DNA of 64,000 nt from Kingdonia uniflora (GCA_014058105.1 JACGCM010000018.1:372001-436000); one strand, 5' to 3'; counted from the first letter of the stretch, positions 11,604 to 25,000 are shown. Made by a program: numbers and translations. The notes: generated from the sequence alone by a model not told the origin.

Positions 11604-11616
11604 GAGAAGGGGAGAA
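11604..11616 (+). other. Polypurine tract
   Basis: GAGAAGGGGAGAA lies directly before the TGTAG start of the 3' LTR. In LTR elements this is the primer site for plus-strand DNA synthesis. Confidence 0.85.
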
Positions 11617-12330
11617 TGTAGTAGCCTACTCGCAGCCTTCTGCCCCAGTTAAATACTCGAAGGCTACCTTAAAGCCTACGCGAATACATAAATAAGCCTT
11701 GCAATATTACCCGAAGACGAAGCCTCGACTCTGAACAAGCCTCGAGGACAAACTTCATATCGCAGTAGAAATACTTTGACCATATCCACACATGGTCGAA
11801 GTATGACGGGACAGACAGACAGCTCACTAGACAAGACGACGCAGTTTTTGGTCCTTACAGCTGTAGTGACAGGCCCAACCGCTGCTATCATATCAAAGTA
11901 CAGAGACTGACCCAACAACTGTTACAATGACAGTTCCAACATTTTTGTCGCCCATACCACTCTGGGATATCCGGATAGTATCTTTGTAATATAACCTAAC
12001 CTTGGTGACTCAGCCCTTCCTATGATCAATAAATAGGGGAGATGAGGAACCAAGGAAGGGTTACAAAATCTCCCCTTTGAGCTCTTATAGTTTACCTTCG
12101 ACCACCTTGTCAAAACCCAGTACTTGAACCTTCGACTACTCGACAAAAATATACACACTCTTAAAAATCCTCATCAGAGGTCATGGAGAGTCACACTCTA
12201 GGCCTCTACACAAGTGTATTGTCTATTGATTTTACGCATTATAAGTTATATACTTGAATCCCTTAGTTTGAAGATTAAACCCCGTGGTGTAAGAGCCGAC
12301 TTCCCCTCCGTAAGAAGTTAGGCCCCTACA
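11617..12330 (+). repeat. 3' LTR of the Tat element
   Basis: 714 bp beginning TGTAGTAGCC and ending GCCCCTACA; the ends form the inverted pair TGTAG/CTACA. A TATA-like CAATAAATAGGGG lies near 12027-12040 and the block AAAATCCTCATCAGAGGTCATGG (about 12164-12186) marks the R/U5 side. The five bases after it, ATAAC (12331-12335), would be the target duplication, but the partner is outside the window. Confidence 0.88.
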
Positions 12331-13428
12331 ATAACAGTGAAGAAAATTTAAAAGGAAGACAAAAGTGAACATTATCAATTTGACAACTTCAATGACCCTT
12401 ACTGATAGAATTCTAACTTATGTCTTAACGCCATTAAGAGTTACTAGATTATCTTGAAAGTGTTAACTTTCATTCTTGTATCTTTTGGATAGACTCATCT
12501 TGTACAATTTCGTTCGAGTTATAATGCTTTCCTTGCTACTTTTTTGATTGCAACACTCAGAGCACCCAATGACCCATAATGAGATTGGGACATAAATAAA
12601 AACCCAATGCAAGTGATTTATTGAGATCTCTTATCCTTTTGATATAAAGTTACGAAAATAAGAATTCTATTTTGCGACTTTGTCCAAGTTTTCACTATAA
12701 GCACTTTACTTAGTCAAATAACCTTCCAAACCTACTATTGCAGAAGTGCTAGTACCTCTTGATTTACAGGGAAAAGAAGAAGAAGACATTTCATTGCCAT
12801 CGAAGGTATGTCTTTGTTATTGAGGTTTTGTTACTCTAAAGTTTGGGAAGGGTATTTTCTTGTTGCATATTTGTTTAAATTGAGAATTATGTATGTTTCC
12901 TTGTTATAAATTTCAGTAGTGTTAAACTTATACCGACCTACATGTTATTGCTTAAGCATAATTAATACCTTAATTACATAGATGATCACTGTTATTTATA
13001 TTATCATTGTTTGTAGCCAATATTGTGTTTTTATATATTATGCATCATTATGAACCATTACCAAAAATCCTACGTCATGGTGATTGCCTTAGCAACTCAT
13101 CGATGCCCCTGTAATTGTAACAATACTTCATTATGAGATTTGTGTCACATTATTTGTATTATACTTTAGTTTGAATGCTTCAAACAATGCCACTAAAACC
13201 AGAAAATAGAGTATCTGGTATACTCTACTATGTTAGAAAAAGCCAATTCAATTATAATCACAAAACTATTAAAACTATGCAGCAACTAAAATACAATCAG
13301 TAATCATAGAGGTTAGATATATCCCCATGAATAGCTCGACAGTGAACATACACGATTTTTTACAGAATATGATCTAAATTCAAGTTAAAGAAATGTCGTA
13401 TAATAATTTCCTAGGCCTCCCGTAACTC
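12331..13428. other. Intergenic, no gene seen
   Basis: AT-rich sequence with no frame over about 60 codons and no recognised domain or repeat. It follows the end of the Tat element. Confidence 0.6.
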
Positions 13429-13609
13429 ATGATGAATAGTATAGTACAAACTTGCATTACATCAAAGTCATTTACACAACAAGAAATAATTCTCACGAAC
13501 TTACTTCACTTGCTAAATATGACCGACACACAGGAAGAGGCTTCTACCAGCCAGCCTAAAGGACACCTACCAAGGCCAGTCATTAAGCAGGCACTAAACT
13601 TAAGTACCT

Positions 13610-14392
13610 TTGCGTGCTTGGTTTGTGCCTAATATATCCCAAAACCAAATCATGCTCAACACCAAGAATCGTTCAACTATCTTCCCATTTCACACCCCTA
13701 CATGTAGGGGTAAACAAATTCTTGGTAATGTCTTCTATAATGTTTTAAGACTCTCTCACTTACAGGGTATCTGTGATGACATGAGCTTGAATTTTTATCT
13801 CGTGGTATATGATGACATTAGGGGAATCGCTTGCCGTAGGGTTGGTGATGCATCAGAACCTTTCTCTAGATATTCCCCTGTATTTTGGACCTCCAACACT
13901 ACGTTTATTGACTCCCTTTTCTCTTTGGAAGAGGAACGCTTATATGAGAGCCACATACATCTCCAACCACCTGTTGCAGAAAATCACAGTTATGGGCATT
14001 CTCCTCTTATAGAGGATGAAGCTATTTTGCGCATTCTCAATATTAACTCATGTTATGATCTTGTAATCCCAGACTTAATAGGATCTTCTATTAATACTCG
14101 GCATGTAGAGGGCAGGATTTGGCATTATGCAAATGGGACTTTTGGGTTTGGGTTTCTTCGGAATAATTTCATCGTAGACTTGAAGCACATTGTTGTAAAT
14201 AAAATATCTTCTAGACAGGGTGTAATGTTATTATACTTGATACAGCCTTGGAACAGATTGTTCATGTACAAAAAAAAAAATGTAATAATATATGTTTATT
14301 TCATTTATTCTGAGTTTCTTAAAGAATTTCGAGAAATAAGTTACCAATCATTCTATTTTCTGGGGTTAATCTATTTACGGACACTAGAATAA
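13610..14392 (+). CDS. Unidentified 260-codon ORF
   Basis: The longest open frame between the Tat element and the MEE22-like gene. The N-terminal two thirds is polar and fairly protein-like (for example VVYDDIRGIACRRVGD, SPLIEDEAILRILN, VEGRIWHYANGTFGFGF); the C-terminal 60 residues are AT-driven (YKKKNVIIYVYFIYSEF) and probably not coding. A short open frame at 13429-13632 overlaps its start in another frame. No family was recognised and no splice pattern is compelling. It may be an eroded element or gene fragment rather than a working gene. Confidence 0.3.
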   Translation: MRAWFVPNISQNQIMLNTKNRSTIFPFHTPTCRGKQILGNVFYNVLRLSHLQGICDDMSLNFYLVVYDDIRGIACRRVGDASEPFSRYSPVFWTSNTTFIDSLFSLEEERLYESHIHLQPPVAENHSYGHSPLIEDEAILRILNINSCYDLVIPDLIGSSINTRHVEGRIWHYANGTFGFGFLRNNFIVDLKHIVVNKISSRQGVMLLYLIQPWNRLFMYKKKNVIIYVYFIYSEFLKEFREISYQSFYFLGLIYLRTLE

Positions 14393-14400
14393 CTTACCAT

Positions 14401-14751
14401 TCCGATCAATGACTCCCATGTCAAGCAGCTTTTCGATATTAAACGTAAAGGCTTTAGCGGACATAATCCAAAAGGCAGCCCTCTCGATATCCATCTTCTC
14501 AGCAACATCCATTGCACATCCCATATCAGTTATGACACATGTAATGCCATCTTCATACGGAATTGCAATCAGGCGGTTCTAGCCTTCTATGTGTTGTTGT
14601 TCAAGGTGGCCACAATACGCTTATGGCTGAATTCCGTATTTACAAATGTGACCTTGAAGCCACGCTTAACCAAGCTGCGTGAGAGTTTTATATGAGCTAT
14701 GAGATGGTCTTGCATTGGGTAAGGTATAACTATAGTATGTGGGTTACCCAT
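14401..14751 (-). pseudogene. UDP-glycosyltransferase fragment (UGT83A-like), decayed
   Basis: From an ATG at 14751 the - strand reads MGNPHTIVIPYPMQDHLIAH, LSRSLVKRGFKVTFVNTEFS and HKRIVATLNNN, the N-terminal sugar-acceptor half of plant family-1 glycosyltransferases. A stop and a frameshift at about 14580 follow, then IAIPYEDGITCVITDMG and MDIERAAFWIMSAKAFTFN, with about 50 residues of the usual sequence missing between. It ends ...GVIDRNG at a GTAAGT splice donor (about 14395). The UDP-sugar-binding C-terminal half (PSPG box) is absent. The UGT83A resemblance is from recalled family sequence and is moderate. Confidence 0.75.
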
Positions 14752-15953
14752 ATCTTCATGTACCTTAACGGCTACACTTTAACAAAACTCAGCTAATATA
14801 TCCATTACGTATACACTTCTCACTGTTTTATAATGGGTGTTTGAGTCACTTCATTATAGAGTCAAATTCTTGGATTTATGTCTTCATGTAGCAGAGCTTG
14901 TTTGAATGAAGAATGGTATCTCCTACGTTCTTCATTTTCGCTTGGAGAGGTTCCCTTCATCCTTTTGTGGGGGTCTTTAGTTTTCTTTTTTGTCTTAACA
15001 CTCTTTATGTGTTATTGTATTTATCTCAAAGTTCATTCTACTCACTGTCCTCTAAAGAAACTTTACAAACATTCAAACATTGACCTTGATGTAAGAAAAT
15101 GTACAGAGAAATTCTTGAATGGGACCTGTCTTATCCGCAAATGTGTAGGCGTTTACAAAATAATATTAGTATGGATGAGATTAAAATCATATCAAAAATT
15201 CAATTTTAACAAGCTTGTTGTCCATGTTGTATGAGTTCAGTCAAGCAGTGTGGTAATCTCACAATGGAATTTACAAACACTAATTAAAGTTTGCTTCATG
15301 TACAAACTCTTTTAAACATTGTGATTTAACCAAAATTACAAGGCACAACATATAGTAGTGCCCTCCATGACTAGACTCTTGTAAACAATGTGCTCTAAAC
15401 AATATTTTAAGGCACGCGCGACAGCACATGCCCGCCTACTAGTATTTATGAAAGTTTTTCATCATTTTCGATGCTCAACCAAACAATGTAAATTAGTTCA
15501 TGGAAAATGGATTTTCCACAACTTTGATAAAAACCATAGAAAAATCGATTTCATAGAAATAAATTTTGCTATTTCTGCCCGTTTCCCACGAACCAAACAC
15601 ACTTTATGTGATTGTGATTGTGATTGTGATTGTGATTGCTAGAGTAGATTGATATCCAACAACGACCAAAATCTGTTGGAGATAAAGTAGTTACCGTTAA
15701 AACAAAATTTGGTCCACCAGCGGTGGCCGAAATTTGTTGAGCCCAAAGTTGTGATATTCAGGTTACGAAGCCCATATGGGTCGGATCTGTATGATCCAAG
15801 TTTAATTTAGACCATCTCCGACTCCAAATACAGAGTCAGCAATGTGCTTTGATTAGGGTTTATTTAGGGTTTTATAGATGAAAAACTTGCTATTTCAGAT
15901 TCTCAAATTTGGGGATTTTATCTCGAATTGGATTCAAGCTCTTAACCTCGCGT

Positions 15954-15956
<3 letters not shown>
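14752..15956. other. Intergenic region upstream of the MEE22-like gene
   Basis: Contains weak frames (14878-15234; 15388-15642) without domains; the second ends in a GATTGT hexamer repeat (15607-15639), so it is not a gene. Two loosely similar blocks with TGTACAAACTC/TTGTAAACAATGTG lie at 15250-15400. The promoter of the downstream gene is expected between about 15700 and 15960; no clear TATA box was chosen. Confidence 0.5.
15607..15639 (+). repeat. GATTGT hexamer microsatellite
   Basis: Five tandem GATTGT units about 460 bp before the start codon of the MEE22-like gene. Confidence 0.9.

Positions 15957-15993
<37 letters not shown>
15957..15993 (+). repeat. TC microsatellite in the promoter/5' UTR of the MEE22-like gene
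   Basis: An uninterrupted TC run of about 37 bases ending 74 bp before the start codon. Pyrimidine tracts of this kind are common in plant 5' leaders. Confidence 0.9.
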
Positions 15994-15999
<6 letters not shown>

Positions 16000-16066
16000 A
16001 ATGTCTGAAATGTGAAAACCGTAATCTAACTCTATCCCCATTGGCATTGATATCGATTATTCAGCG

Positions 16067-19000
16067 ATGGAGGCAGTTTCAGAGCCAAAGATTGATCCGG
16101 AAAAATCGTGTTGTGCTAAGGTATGGTGAATTTTGTTCACAAGCATTTGCTTCTGGGTTGTATTTTGTAATTGTAATTTTAATCTCACTCCATTGTTGTT
16201 ATGTAATTTTATGTGGTTGAATCAGTTGAGAGAGAAATATGCGAAGTTGGAAAATGGAAGGAACGCTCTGCGGAAAGCGGTAAATCTCCTCCAGAAAGGT
16301 AAACTTTGTGATTTTCAGTACCTAATTAGTTCACAGATAAACCAATATTTCAATGAAGATGTAAATTATATCTGTGAAAGCCCAAAAAATAAAATTGACA
16401 TTCCAACTTTAGTGTATCACTATAGGTTGGGCATCGAACAGAGGCTTCCATTAAGTCACACTTACACTATTTAAATTGTAGGATTTTTGTATACCAGCCC
16501 ACAGCAACTGGATAAAAATTTTCCCTAGCTTTCTACCATATATGCGCTTATATTAAGTTAATCTCCTTAGTCATTTTCTAGTAATAAAGGAATGAAGTAC
16601 TGTTAAAGATTTCTTAAGTTAGGTATTGACATCTATATAATTTGACTCAACTAGTGATGTAGGAGAAACCTTTGATTTTGTTCCTGTAGCTCGTTCTTGC
16701 AGTTAAGATTTATTGTTATGATTGAACGAATGCTCATGATTTTGGTTTTGCAGAATATGATGAGGAGATAAAAAAGAAAGAAACTGAATCTGCTGTTAGA
16801 GTTAGTTTGGAGAATGAAATATTGAATTTGAAGTCTGAGATATCTTCATTACAAAAACGCTTAGGCTCACAAGATCAAAATGAAGATGGTGAAAGAATTT
16901 GTCTTCGAACCTGTGTTGCAGAATGGGAGGCAGAAATTACGCGGTTTCGAAACTGTGTTGCAGGAGGGGAGGCAGAAGTTGTTCGGCTGAAAGATATTCT
17001 TGAGAAGGAGAAAAATAAGGGTGTCTTGGAAAGGAAAAAGGCCGAGGCAGAGAAGAAAAAAGCTACAGAAGAGAAAACAAAACAATCTTCATCTAGAGTT
17101 AGTTTAGAGAATGAGATCTCAAGATTGAAGTCCGAGCTAGCTTTGTTACAAGCAAGGAAAAGCACAAAAGATCAAGATCAAGTCCCACTTCTTCAAACCC
17201 GTATTTCAAAAGGAGATGCAGAAATAAGGCAGCTGAAGGATCTTCTTGAGAAAGAGAAAAAGAGGGGAGATTTGGAGAAGAAAAAGGTGGAAACCGAAAA
17301 GAAAAGAGCTGCAGAAACACATAATTTAGTAGTATGTGAAAAGAATAAAGCTGAGGAAGCAAATAGGCTTGCAAATATTGAAAGAAAAAAGGCAGAGGAA
17401 TGTAGGCTTTGCTTAGAAAGGTTAAAGGCTGAAATAAATTATTTAAATAGAAAGTTGGTTTCGAAGAGATTTAAGACTGAACAAAAGGCAAACAAAGAAA
17501 AGAAACATGCTGACTCGAAGATGGCAAAAGCAGAAGACCAAAGGAAGTGCATTGAGCAAGAGAGGAAAAAAACAATGGATGAGAAAAATCGCTCGAATCA
17601 ATTATTTAAACAGCTGGAGGAGGAAAGACAAAGAAATGAGGCACTAGAAAAAGCTATAGAAGATCTCACATCAGCTAGGAAAATGGGACTGAGCCATCCT
17701 ATCTCGTCATTTTACACTTTAAGCACGGAGACCACGAACATGATGTTGTTAAAAGAACAGAGGAAGCTGGATAAGATGCACGCTAAGCATTCCAAGAGTG
17801 TGGCGGAGTTTGAAAGAATGCGAAGCGATAGTTTACAACAAGAAGTTCATCGCTTAAATCATGCTTTTATCCAACTTACTCGTCGACTGAATATATTAGA
17901 GAGTTCTACTTATCATAGCATTGAAGGTATAGATCCACAGATAAAGGTAGGTATCCGGGTTTGACTTATCCCTTTGTTCTTGCGTTATACTATTGGGGTG
18001 GGACAATACTTAATTTATTTATTTAGAGGTTCACGGACAGATTTGGGGGATGGATGTCATATTGGCAAGATCTTCATAGGGAGAAAACTCTCTACGTCCG
18101 TTTAGATTTATGAGTAGGCGGGCTCTTTCCTTTTATTAATGTACTGAACAAATCAACCGACAATGCCTGCAAAGAATTTGAGTTATAGTGTTTATTTAAT
18201 GATTCTTAGATGCCCCATTTGAACTAAAAATGGATTTGTAAAAAAATTAGGTACCCCAGTACGACATGCTTGAGGGTATTTGGTCTGCGTGAATCTTGCC
18301 TGTTCTCCTCAGCTTGAGCTCTCCGATATTACACTTCATGTAAGAGACTCTTTGTTCAAAAATCATCTTCATTTTCTTTTAGCCTTCCTTTGAGCACACC
18401 TTTCACTTGACTGAAGGCCTCAGTTTCTATCTAGCCAGAATTAATTTCTTGCCCTTTTCTATTTCACTTCCCTTCCGGAAAGCCATCTTTATTGTGATTC
18501 TAATAATTAAGTATACTCTATAGAAAGAAAATCTATGCTCAAGTTGCTCTTACTGATTTTTTTCTTCTTCATATATTTCAGTTTAACGACTCTTTGAAGC
18601 TTCAAAGATCCAGCATGAGGAGCATACATTCAGGTAATGAGCCACATGAGTTGTATGGTCAAAGTAAAAATGAGCTATTGAAGGCTTGTTACACAACTGT
18701 AGATGGGTTTGATGGCTTAAGGTCCACACCAGTACCCGGTATTAATACTGAAGTGGATTCTCTATTTGGAGGTTCTGTCAGGGACAAAGTACAGAATTCT
18801 GCCTTATATTCGACTATTACATCTTCTTCTGATAGGACACCATTGGGCTCACAGGGGAGAGGTGCATTTTCTGTCACGGGATCACCTCGAATTCCTGGTG
18901 AAATGGCTGTAAACTGCTTCAATGAAAATCACAACCTTGTGGTGTCTGAAAATATTGTCAAGTGTCAGATCCCTGGAAATTTAGAGGACCCATGTTTGAA

Positions 19001-22000
19001 ATCAACCCGTGACTGCGTCAATGACATTGGTGGGGAGAAAAGGCATACTGGAAAAAGAAAGAGGGTGGAAGATGTAATGGGAGCTATTGAATTTTTGTTG
19101 TCTGAGGATAAGAAGTTGCGTTGTAGGATAGAAGAACAGCTCTCTGATTTAAATAATACGTTAATCCTCAAGGGCAATGACCAAATTTCTGAAAAGAAGA
19201 GAAAGTCAACAGATCAGCAAACAACTATATTGCAGCAATTTGGTAAAGCTAATGAGTGCGAGCAGTCTAAAAATCTTGTAAATGAAGTTGGTAGAGAACC
19301 GAACATCTTTGACAGCGCTTTTGAAAGCATAACCAATGGAGACTATATGAAATTGCTGGAGTTGGATACTCCATCTGAAGAAATCTATAGGAGGGCAATG
19401 GCTAGGCCTCTGTCACCTACTCTACCTGTAATTGAAATGCCGAACCTAAAAGCTGGCTGTTCTGGAAAACAGATAGAAGAAGTGTTTTGTAGAGAGTTAA
19501 CCAATGAGAAAGACAATTTTGTAACATCATGTAGCTTTGATGTCATCAATATAGAAATTGAATCCAATGATATGAAATATCCTCACAATTTGGATCGGTC
19601 AGTATCGCATCAGGCCATTACGACCCAGTCTATATTTCAAAAAAATAATGAAGATGATTCTCATATTGCAAAGGATTCAGGGAAACCTTGTATACACATG
19701 TTCTCGGAGCCTAGTAGGGCAACAGAGGTGCTAACGGCGATGCACATTGAGAAAGAGAATTTGGTAGCATCTTGTGGCGTCAGTGATGACACTGTAAAAA
19801 TTGCAACTAAAGAGCTAAAAAATTCTTGCATATTTGGTGGGTCATTACAGTATCAGCTGAGCGCTGAATCTATTTTTGAAGACAATAATGATGATAGTTC
19901 TCAAATTGCAACAGATTCGGGGCCATTTATTGACCAGTTCTCAGGGCATAGTAGAGCGATGAAGGTGTTAAAAGGAATGCCTAATTGTGACAGAGAGGGA
20001 GCGGGAGCTCTATGTACAAGCATTGGTGGACTTACACAAGAGAGATCAACCGGATTTTGTGTTGTGTATTCCAATTGTAAGGATAGAAGAAGCATATCTC
20101 GGATAATTTCTGCAAAAGAGACGTGCATATCTCAAAAGGAAATGTCGGTGCAGAGCACTATATTTGCTCTTTCATTAAAACAAGATCTTATGCCACAGTA
20201 AGTGTTTTTATGCTATTATGAGTATTTACTCTTGTGATCTGTGTGTGAATATTGAAATCCAGTAGTGGTTCATGTTTAGGTCTATTGTTTCAGACAGGAC
20301 TTGTCCCCCAATATTTTTCAACTAAATACTCCCACCGGCACTCCCTTATTTTAATAAAAATGCTCCTCCATTTTCCACTCGGGAATGTAAAGGCTTTAGC
20401 GAAACCTTGGACATTTTTGTCAAAATGGTAATAGGGGGCAGGGTAATTCTTGAAGCAATTAATGAAGGTGTAAGGCGATGTAACAAAATTTTAAGTTTGA
20501 TTATTGATTTGATATTTAATTATTCTTTTATAACACGGTGCTGGGATCTTGTTCTTAAAATCTTACTTGCACTTAATTACATGATGGGTAGACTGCTAAT
20601 TTTTCATTCATTTTCTTATTCTAGGGAGAAAGCTTGCGTGTTATTTTCATTGCTGCTACACAACTATTCTGCGGTTTCGAGTAAATCTTGTCTCTGCTTA
20701 GATTCTTTTTCAACACACATGAAGACAGGTATTTGCAGATTTACTTTGAACTTACCATTTTCCTTTATTTATCTTATTCATTTTGTTTGTTTGTTCCCTT
20801 CATTTAGTGATGTCTGACGAGGAGACCAGGTGTAAACTAATTGCACTATGCCAGCTTGACACCCTTCTTAATCTCATTGAAGATTTCCTTGTAAAGGGAA
20901 AAGTTCTGGTGTACTATGATATATCAGGTGATACCCACGTTTCCCACAATTCAGCGCGTACTATGCTTCTTATTGAGGAGGGCAGAACTCTATTTGTGTC
21001 ATCCGAAATAGCTACGTTTGATCAGTTGGTGGGTGGAAGTGTTATAATGGCATCTGCTTGTGTAGCTTTCGATTATGTCGCATCTCTTTGTGAGGCGTCT
21101 TGTAATCTTTTACGGTCTCATCAATATGACTCTAGTTTGACGCTCACAATACTTCACGTGTTTGCTTCTTTATGTGGAAATCAATATTTATTGAAGGGAA
21201 ATTACGATATGATTATGTCAGTTGTTAAGTCTATGGTTACATTTCTTGAGAGAGGGAATGAATCGACTTTATATCCTCGATGTGCTCATTGCCCATTTTC
21301 TGAAGATTCGATTTCCTTACATGAAGTTATGAGTCTGCTATTGAAATGGCTTGAGAGTTACGCCGTACAGGGATTTAAGGATATGGTAGAATTGGTTGCC
21401 TGCTCAAACAACAGAACACCTCTTCTATCTACTTCTTTTGTTAATGAGACATCGCATCAAGTCATTGAGATTCTTTCACTGGTGGAACTAGTGGCATCAT
21501 ATTTGGTATGCAATTCACATTCCATGGTTTACATTGGTTTCATAATATTTTTATGTTCGTTTCATCTTGAACACTTTTCGCCAAGCAAGGGGCCACATTC
21601 ATGAAACAACAAGATCCGTATACCCTTAGCAAACAGCTCCTACCTAGCCTGCGTAAGCCCAAAAGCTTTGACTGGTCTCGCGGAGCTAAAGCATTCATGC
21701 CCATTTCCTTAGTGAGAGGTTCTCAAATTCCACTTTCTTTCATCCCCCCATAGGTCAAAAGCACTCTCGTCATTTTCCCTAGTGAGAGGTTTGCAAATTT
21801 CAAAAAAGGTACGTGTCCCCTGTGTCAAAGCACTGATGTCAATTTGTCTTGGTAGAGGTCCTCAAATTCTCTTCTTTTACGTCCCACTACTACGTAATGG
21901 AATGTGGGAGCTTGTAGCTGTCTGTAACAGTTACAACATATTGACTTTAAAAAGCCTAAAATGTTGGCATTCCCTTGTATAAACTGTAGTACACTCTTCT

Positions 22001-25000
22001 TTGGCCTATGTTGATTATAGTCTATTGAAGGAAGTTAGAAAGAGTGCAAAATACCCATAATACTCCAACATGCATCCATGCTACCCTTGCAGAAAAGTTG
22101 TGACATTCATACATAATTTCTAGGATTTTCTATTAATAAGGCCAACACAAGATTTTAGTCTAGGGTTTTGCTAGACAAGCAATTCGTATGGAAAAGTTTA
22201 AGGATTGTAATACAGCTCTCTGTCAGGGCACCACTCAGGCTCTCAGAATTGCTCTCAGAGTTTCTTTTTAGGTTAGAGGCAGCTGCCGGTTGGGGGAAGA
22301 AGAAGAAGATCCCCTCTTCTTACAGGAGACCCCTTTTTATAAGTGTCATGTGCTAGGGTTATTGCCCTGGCTGATCAATGAGTTAAATGCCCCTCCTAAT
22401 TTATCAGATTTAGGTGGACACTAGCATCCCTAATGTAGTGGGTCACTAGTGTTAGATTTCTCGCTACGTTTTATTAACATTTAGACGCCTAGTGGTAATA
22501 TCCACTGGTAATTGGCGAGCCTAAGTACCAGTGGATATTATGTTCCTGCAAAGTTTTAAATTTTGCGGGTGATATTTGATTTGGCTTGTGGGGTTCCAAT
22601 AATAAATTGCTTTAATATCTGTCATGTTTTGTTTTAAATAGTCTTTTCATTAAGGATGCATTATCTGACGTATTTTTATTTGTATTTTTTTTAGAAATGG
22701 GATTGGATATTCCATGAAATTGTTGCTAAACTCTTAAAGATGGTGGAATTATGTGTCTCAGAAAAAGTTTCAGCTTCTATTATTATTCTTCTCGGTCAAC
22801 TTGGGAGGTAAGTTTCCTTTGGATACTTTTGGGTGGCTGATTCATGTGGTTGTTAAAAACTGATAATTTTTGTGATCATAGAGACATCTACCTTGACTAT
22901 TACTTCTGTATATACACATAAAGAACACACATGTTTACTGTCCTGACTTCCATTCTTGCTCTTACAATGTGATGAGGATTTTGCGTTACATGTTTCAATG
23001 TACGGACATGTATATTAGCTGATAATTTTTTTGTCAATCTCCTTTTGGTTTTGGCAAAATTAACCTCCATATGTAGTAAAAGTGTTTCGTTTAAGTTCTT
23101 TTTATAGTATATTTCTACAAATTTTAAGGTCTTCAATTTCTTTTTATGCATCTAAGATTTTACTGAGAGAAGACTTTCATTAACTTCAAATTAAATTATC
23201 ATATCAAAAGCCTATGTAAAGGCAAAATAGACTTGTAGGTAACTTGCACTACAAGTGTAGTTGACAAATGAAACTTGCTATTTTTTATTTTCAAAAGGCC
23301 AGCTGGGAGGCCAACCCCCATGATAACATAAATGAACAGAATATGTACAGCGTGGGGACAACTTCGCAGGGCCGGGGGAGCTAAGCACCAACAACAGAGA
23401 TCCACAGCAATTTCCGCACAACAGGACCTGAACTACATAAGCAAGCAAGTTCAGGAAAGAAATCATCTAAATACAAACACGCCCCAAAATAAATAAAAAG
23501 CACAGTCCAAACATCGAAAGAGAGCCCGAAAAACAAAGGACAGCAACAGAATAGAACTATCCACCACAAGGCTAATAATGAGAAACACTCAACTCCAGAG
23601 ATGCAACAGCTTAAAACCAATCCACTCCCTGGGGCAACCTGCTACTACTCCACCACACCTGAAAATCACTCTTATCCTTATTCCAAAGGCCAGAGTGAGG
23701 TCTTCCCTTGATATATCTTTAAGCTCATCTGCCAGATCCTCAGAAGAGGTTTCCATGTAGTCAGTAGTGGTGTATGTCAGCCAGCTCATTTGCCAGCCTG
23801 TTTACTTCTCTGTACATATGGTAGATTTCAAAGCAATCCAGGTCATCATTGAGCTTATAGATCCTCTGTATACTGTATCTCAGCTCCCAAGGAGGGCTCC
23901 TTCTACTATTAATTAAGGTAACAGCCAACATTGAGTCAGATGCGATGTGAATATTCTTCCATCCCTTAGCCTGGTGAAGAGCAGACAAAGGTTCACTTAC
24001 ACCAACAGCAGCAGCCACCACCACACCATTGCAACCTCTAATTACTGCACCAAAACCTCCATGCCCAGCAGTATAAGAACCATCTGTGTTAATCAGTTTA
24101 AAGTTAGAAGCAGGTGGAATCCACTTGCCAAACTATGTGTTGACCGGACATGTTGTTTGGTCGACCGTTAACCACTTACGGCTATGATCAATGTTATGGT
24201 TGATTCACTGAACATATATTTTTTTTTTGTGGAAGGCAAGCTGGTTTTATATTAGGGATTTGTAACCCTGAGTTTCCAGCCCCACGAGGTTTCGAACTCA
24301 CGACCTCTCTCTAGGTGGAGAGGTACAACCACCGCTGGGCCAAGAGCCCAATGGTTTCACTGAACATATTAACTGTCAGCATATCCCACTATATAGCTCA
24401 TGGACCTCTAATGTAAAGTTGCTATGGAAGAAAACAACGATGAAGTAATCACACACAATAAATAAAGAACAAATTAATGCAGATTGGGAAAGAAACTTCC
24501 ACATTGGTCATAAACAGCCAACTCTGGTTCTTCACCATGAAGATAAGACCCGCCTCACTGCCCTTGCTTGAATAGAGCTTTTGCCATTAAGATATGCAAT
24601 GTAGCGAGACTTGGAGGAAGTCATGAAATGCTGGTAGAAGATAGGGGTCGAGCTGCTGAAAACAAGCATATCAAATCGAATATTCCCTGAAATCAGCTGG
24701 TCCCACCATTTCATCAAATAACGAGCACAAGTACTTTGGAAAGTAAGAGTGGATGAGACATCAATAGTGCCCCCAATGTGATCAGAAACTGCTGGAATTG
24801 TAGAACTGGTGGACAAAGAAATTGTGGAATAACGCCACAAATGAACGGAGACTATGTTGCGGGAAAACACGTTTCCTATCAATTCTCATGTTTTTATGTG
24901 AAACCCATTTGGGAGATGGGTGTGATTCGGTTTCGCCAAATTCGAGAAACGCCCCGGAAACCTACGTGATTTGAGTTTCGTAGCGATTGTGATTTGTGTG

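Larger units (their letters stand above)
1..12330 (+). mobile_element. Ty3/gypsy retrotransposon, Tat lineage, 3' part (5' end outside window)
   Basis: Degenerate pol on the + strand is followed by a long spacer with antisense reading frames, a polypurine tract (11604-11616) and a 3' LTR (11617-12330). A second RNase H of the archaeal type lies between the usual RNase H and integrase; together with the antisense coding region between pol and the 3' LTR this is typical of the Tat lineage (Grande and Retand are known examples). The 5' LTR, gag and protease are left of the window. Many stops and frameshifts in pol make it non-autonomous. A later solo LTR (7187-9744) splits it, so about 9.8 kb of the span is its own sequence. 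Lineage assignment is by motif, not by tree. Confidence 0.85.

Noticed and set aside
14878..15234. 118-codon + strand ORF
   Set aside because: AT-rich, hydrophobic start without a clear pattern; no neighbouring exon or domain. Too weak to call.
15388..15642. 84-codon + strand ORF
   Set aside because: Ends in a GATTGT microsatellite reading as alternating Cys-Asp; no domain or homologous core.
16867..17374. Phe/Ser/Leu-rich - strand ORFs
   Set aside because: Shadows of the coiled-coil exon of the MEE22-like gene on the + strand.
22130..22560. TRIM or LTR fragment in intron 6
   Set aside because: Base composition differs from the intron, but no paired ends, primer site or duplication was found.
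24230..24350. tRNA gene suggested by the box A and box B sequences
   Set aside because: No cloverleaf; an A-rich tail and 14-bp flanking duplications show a SINE.
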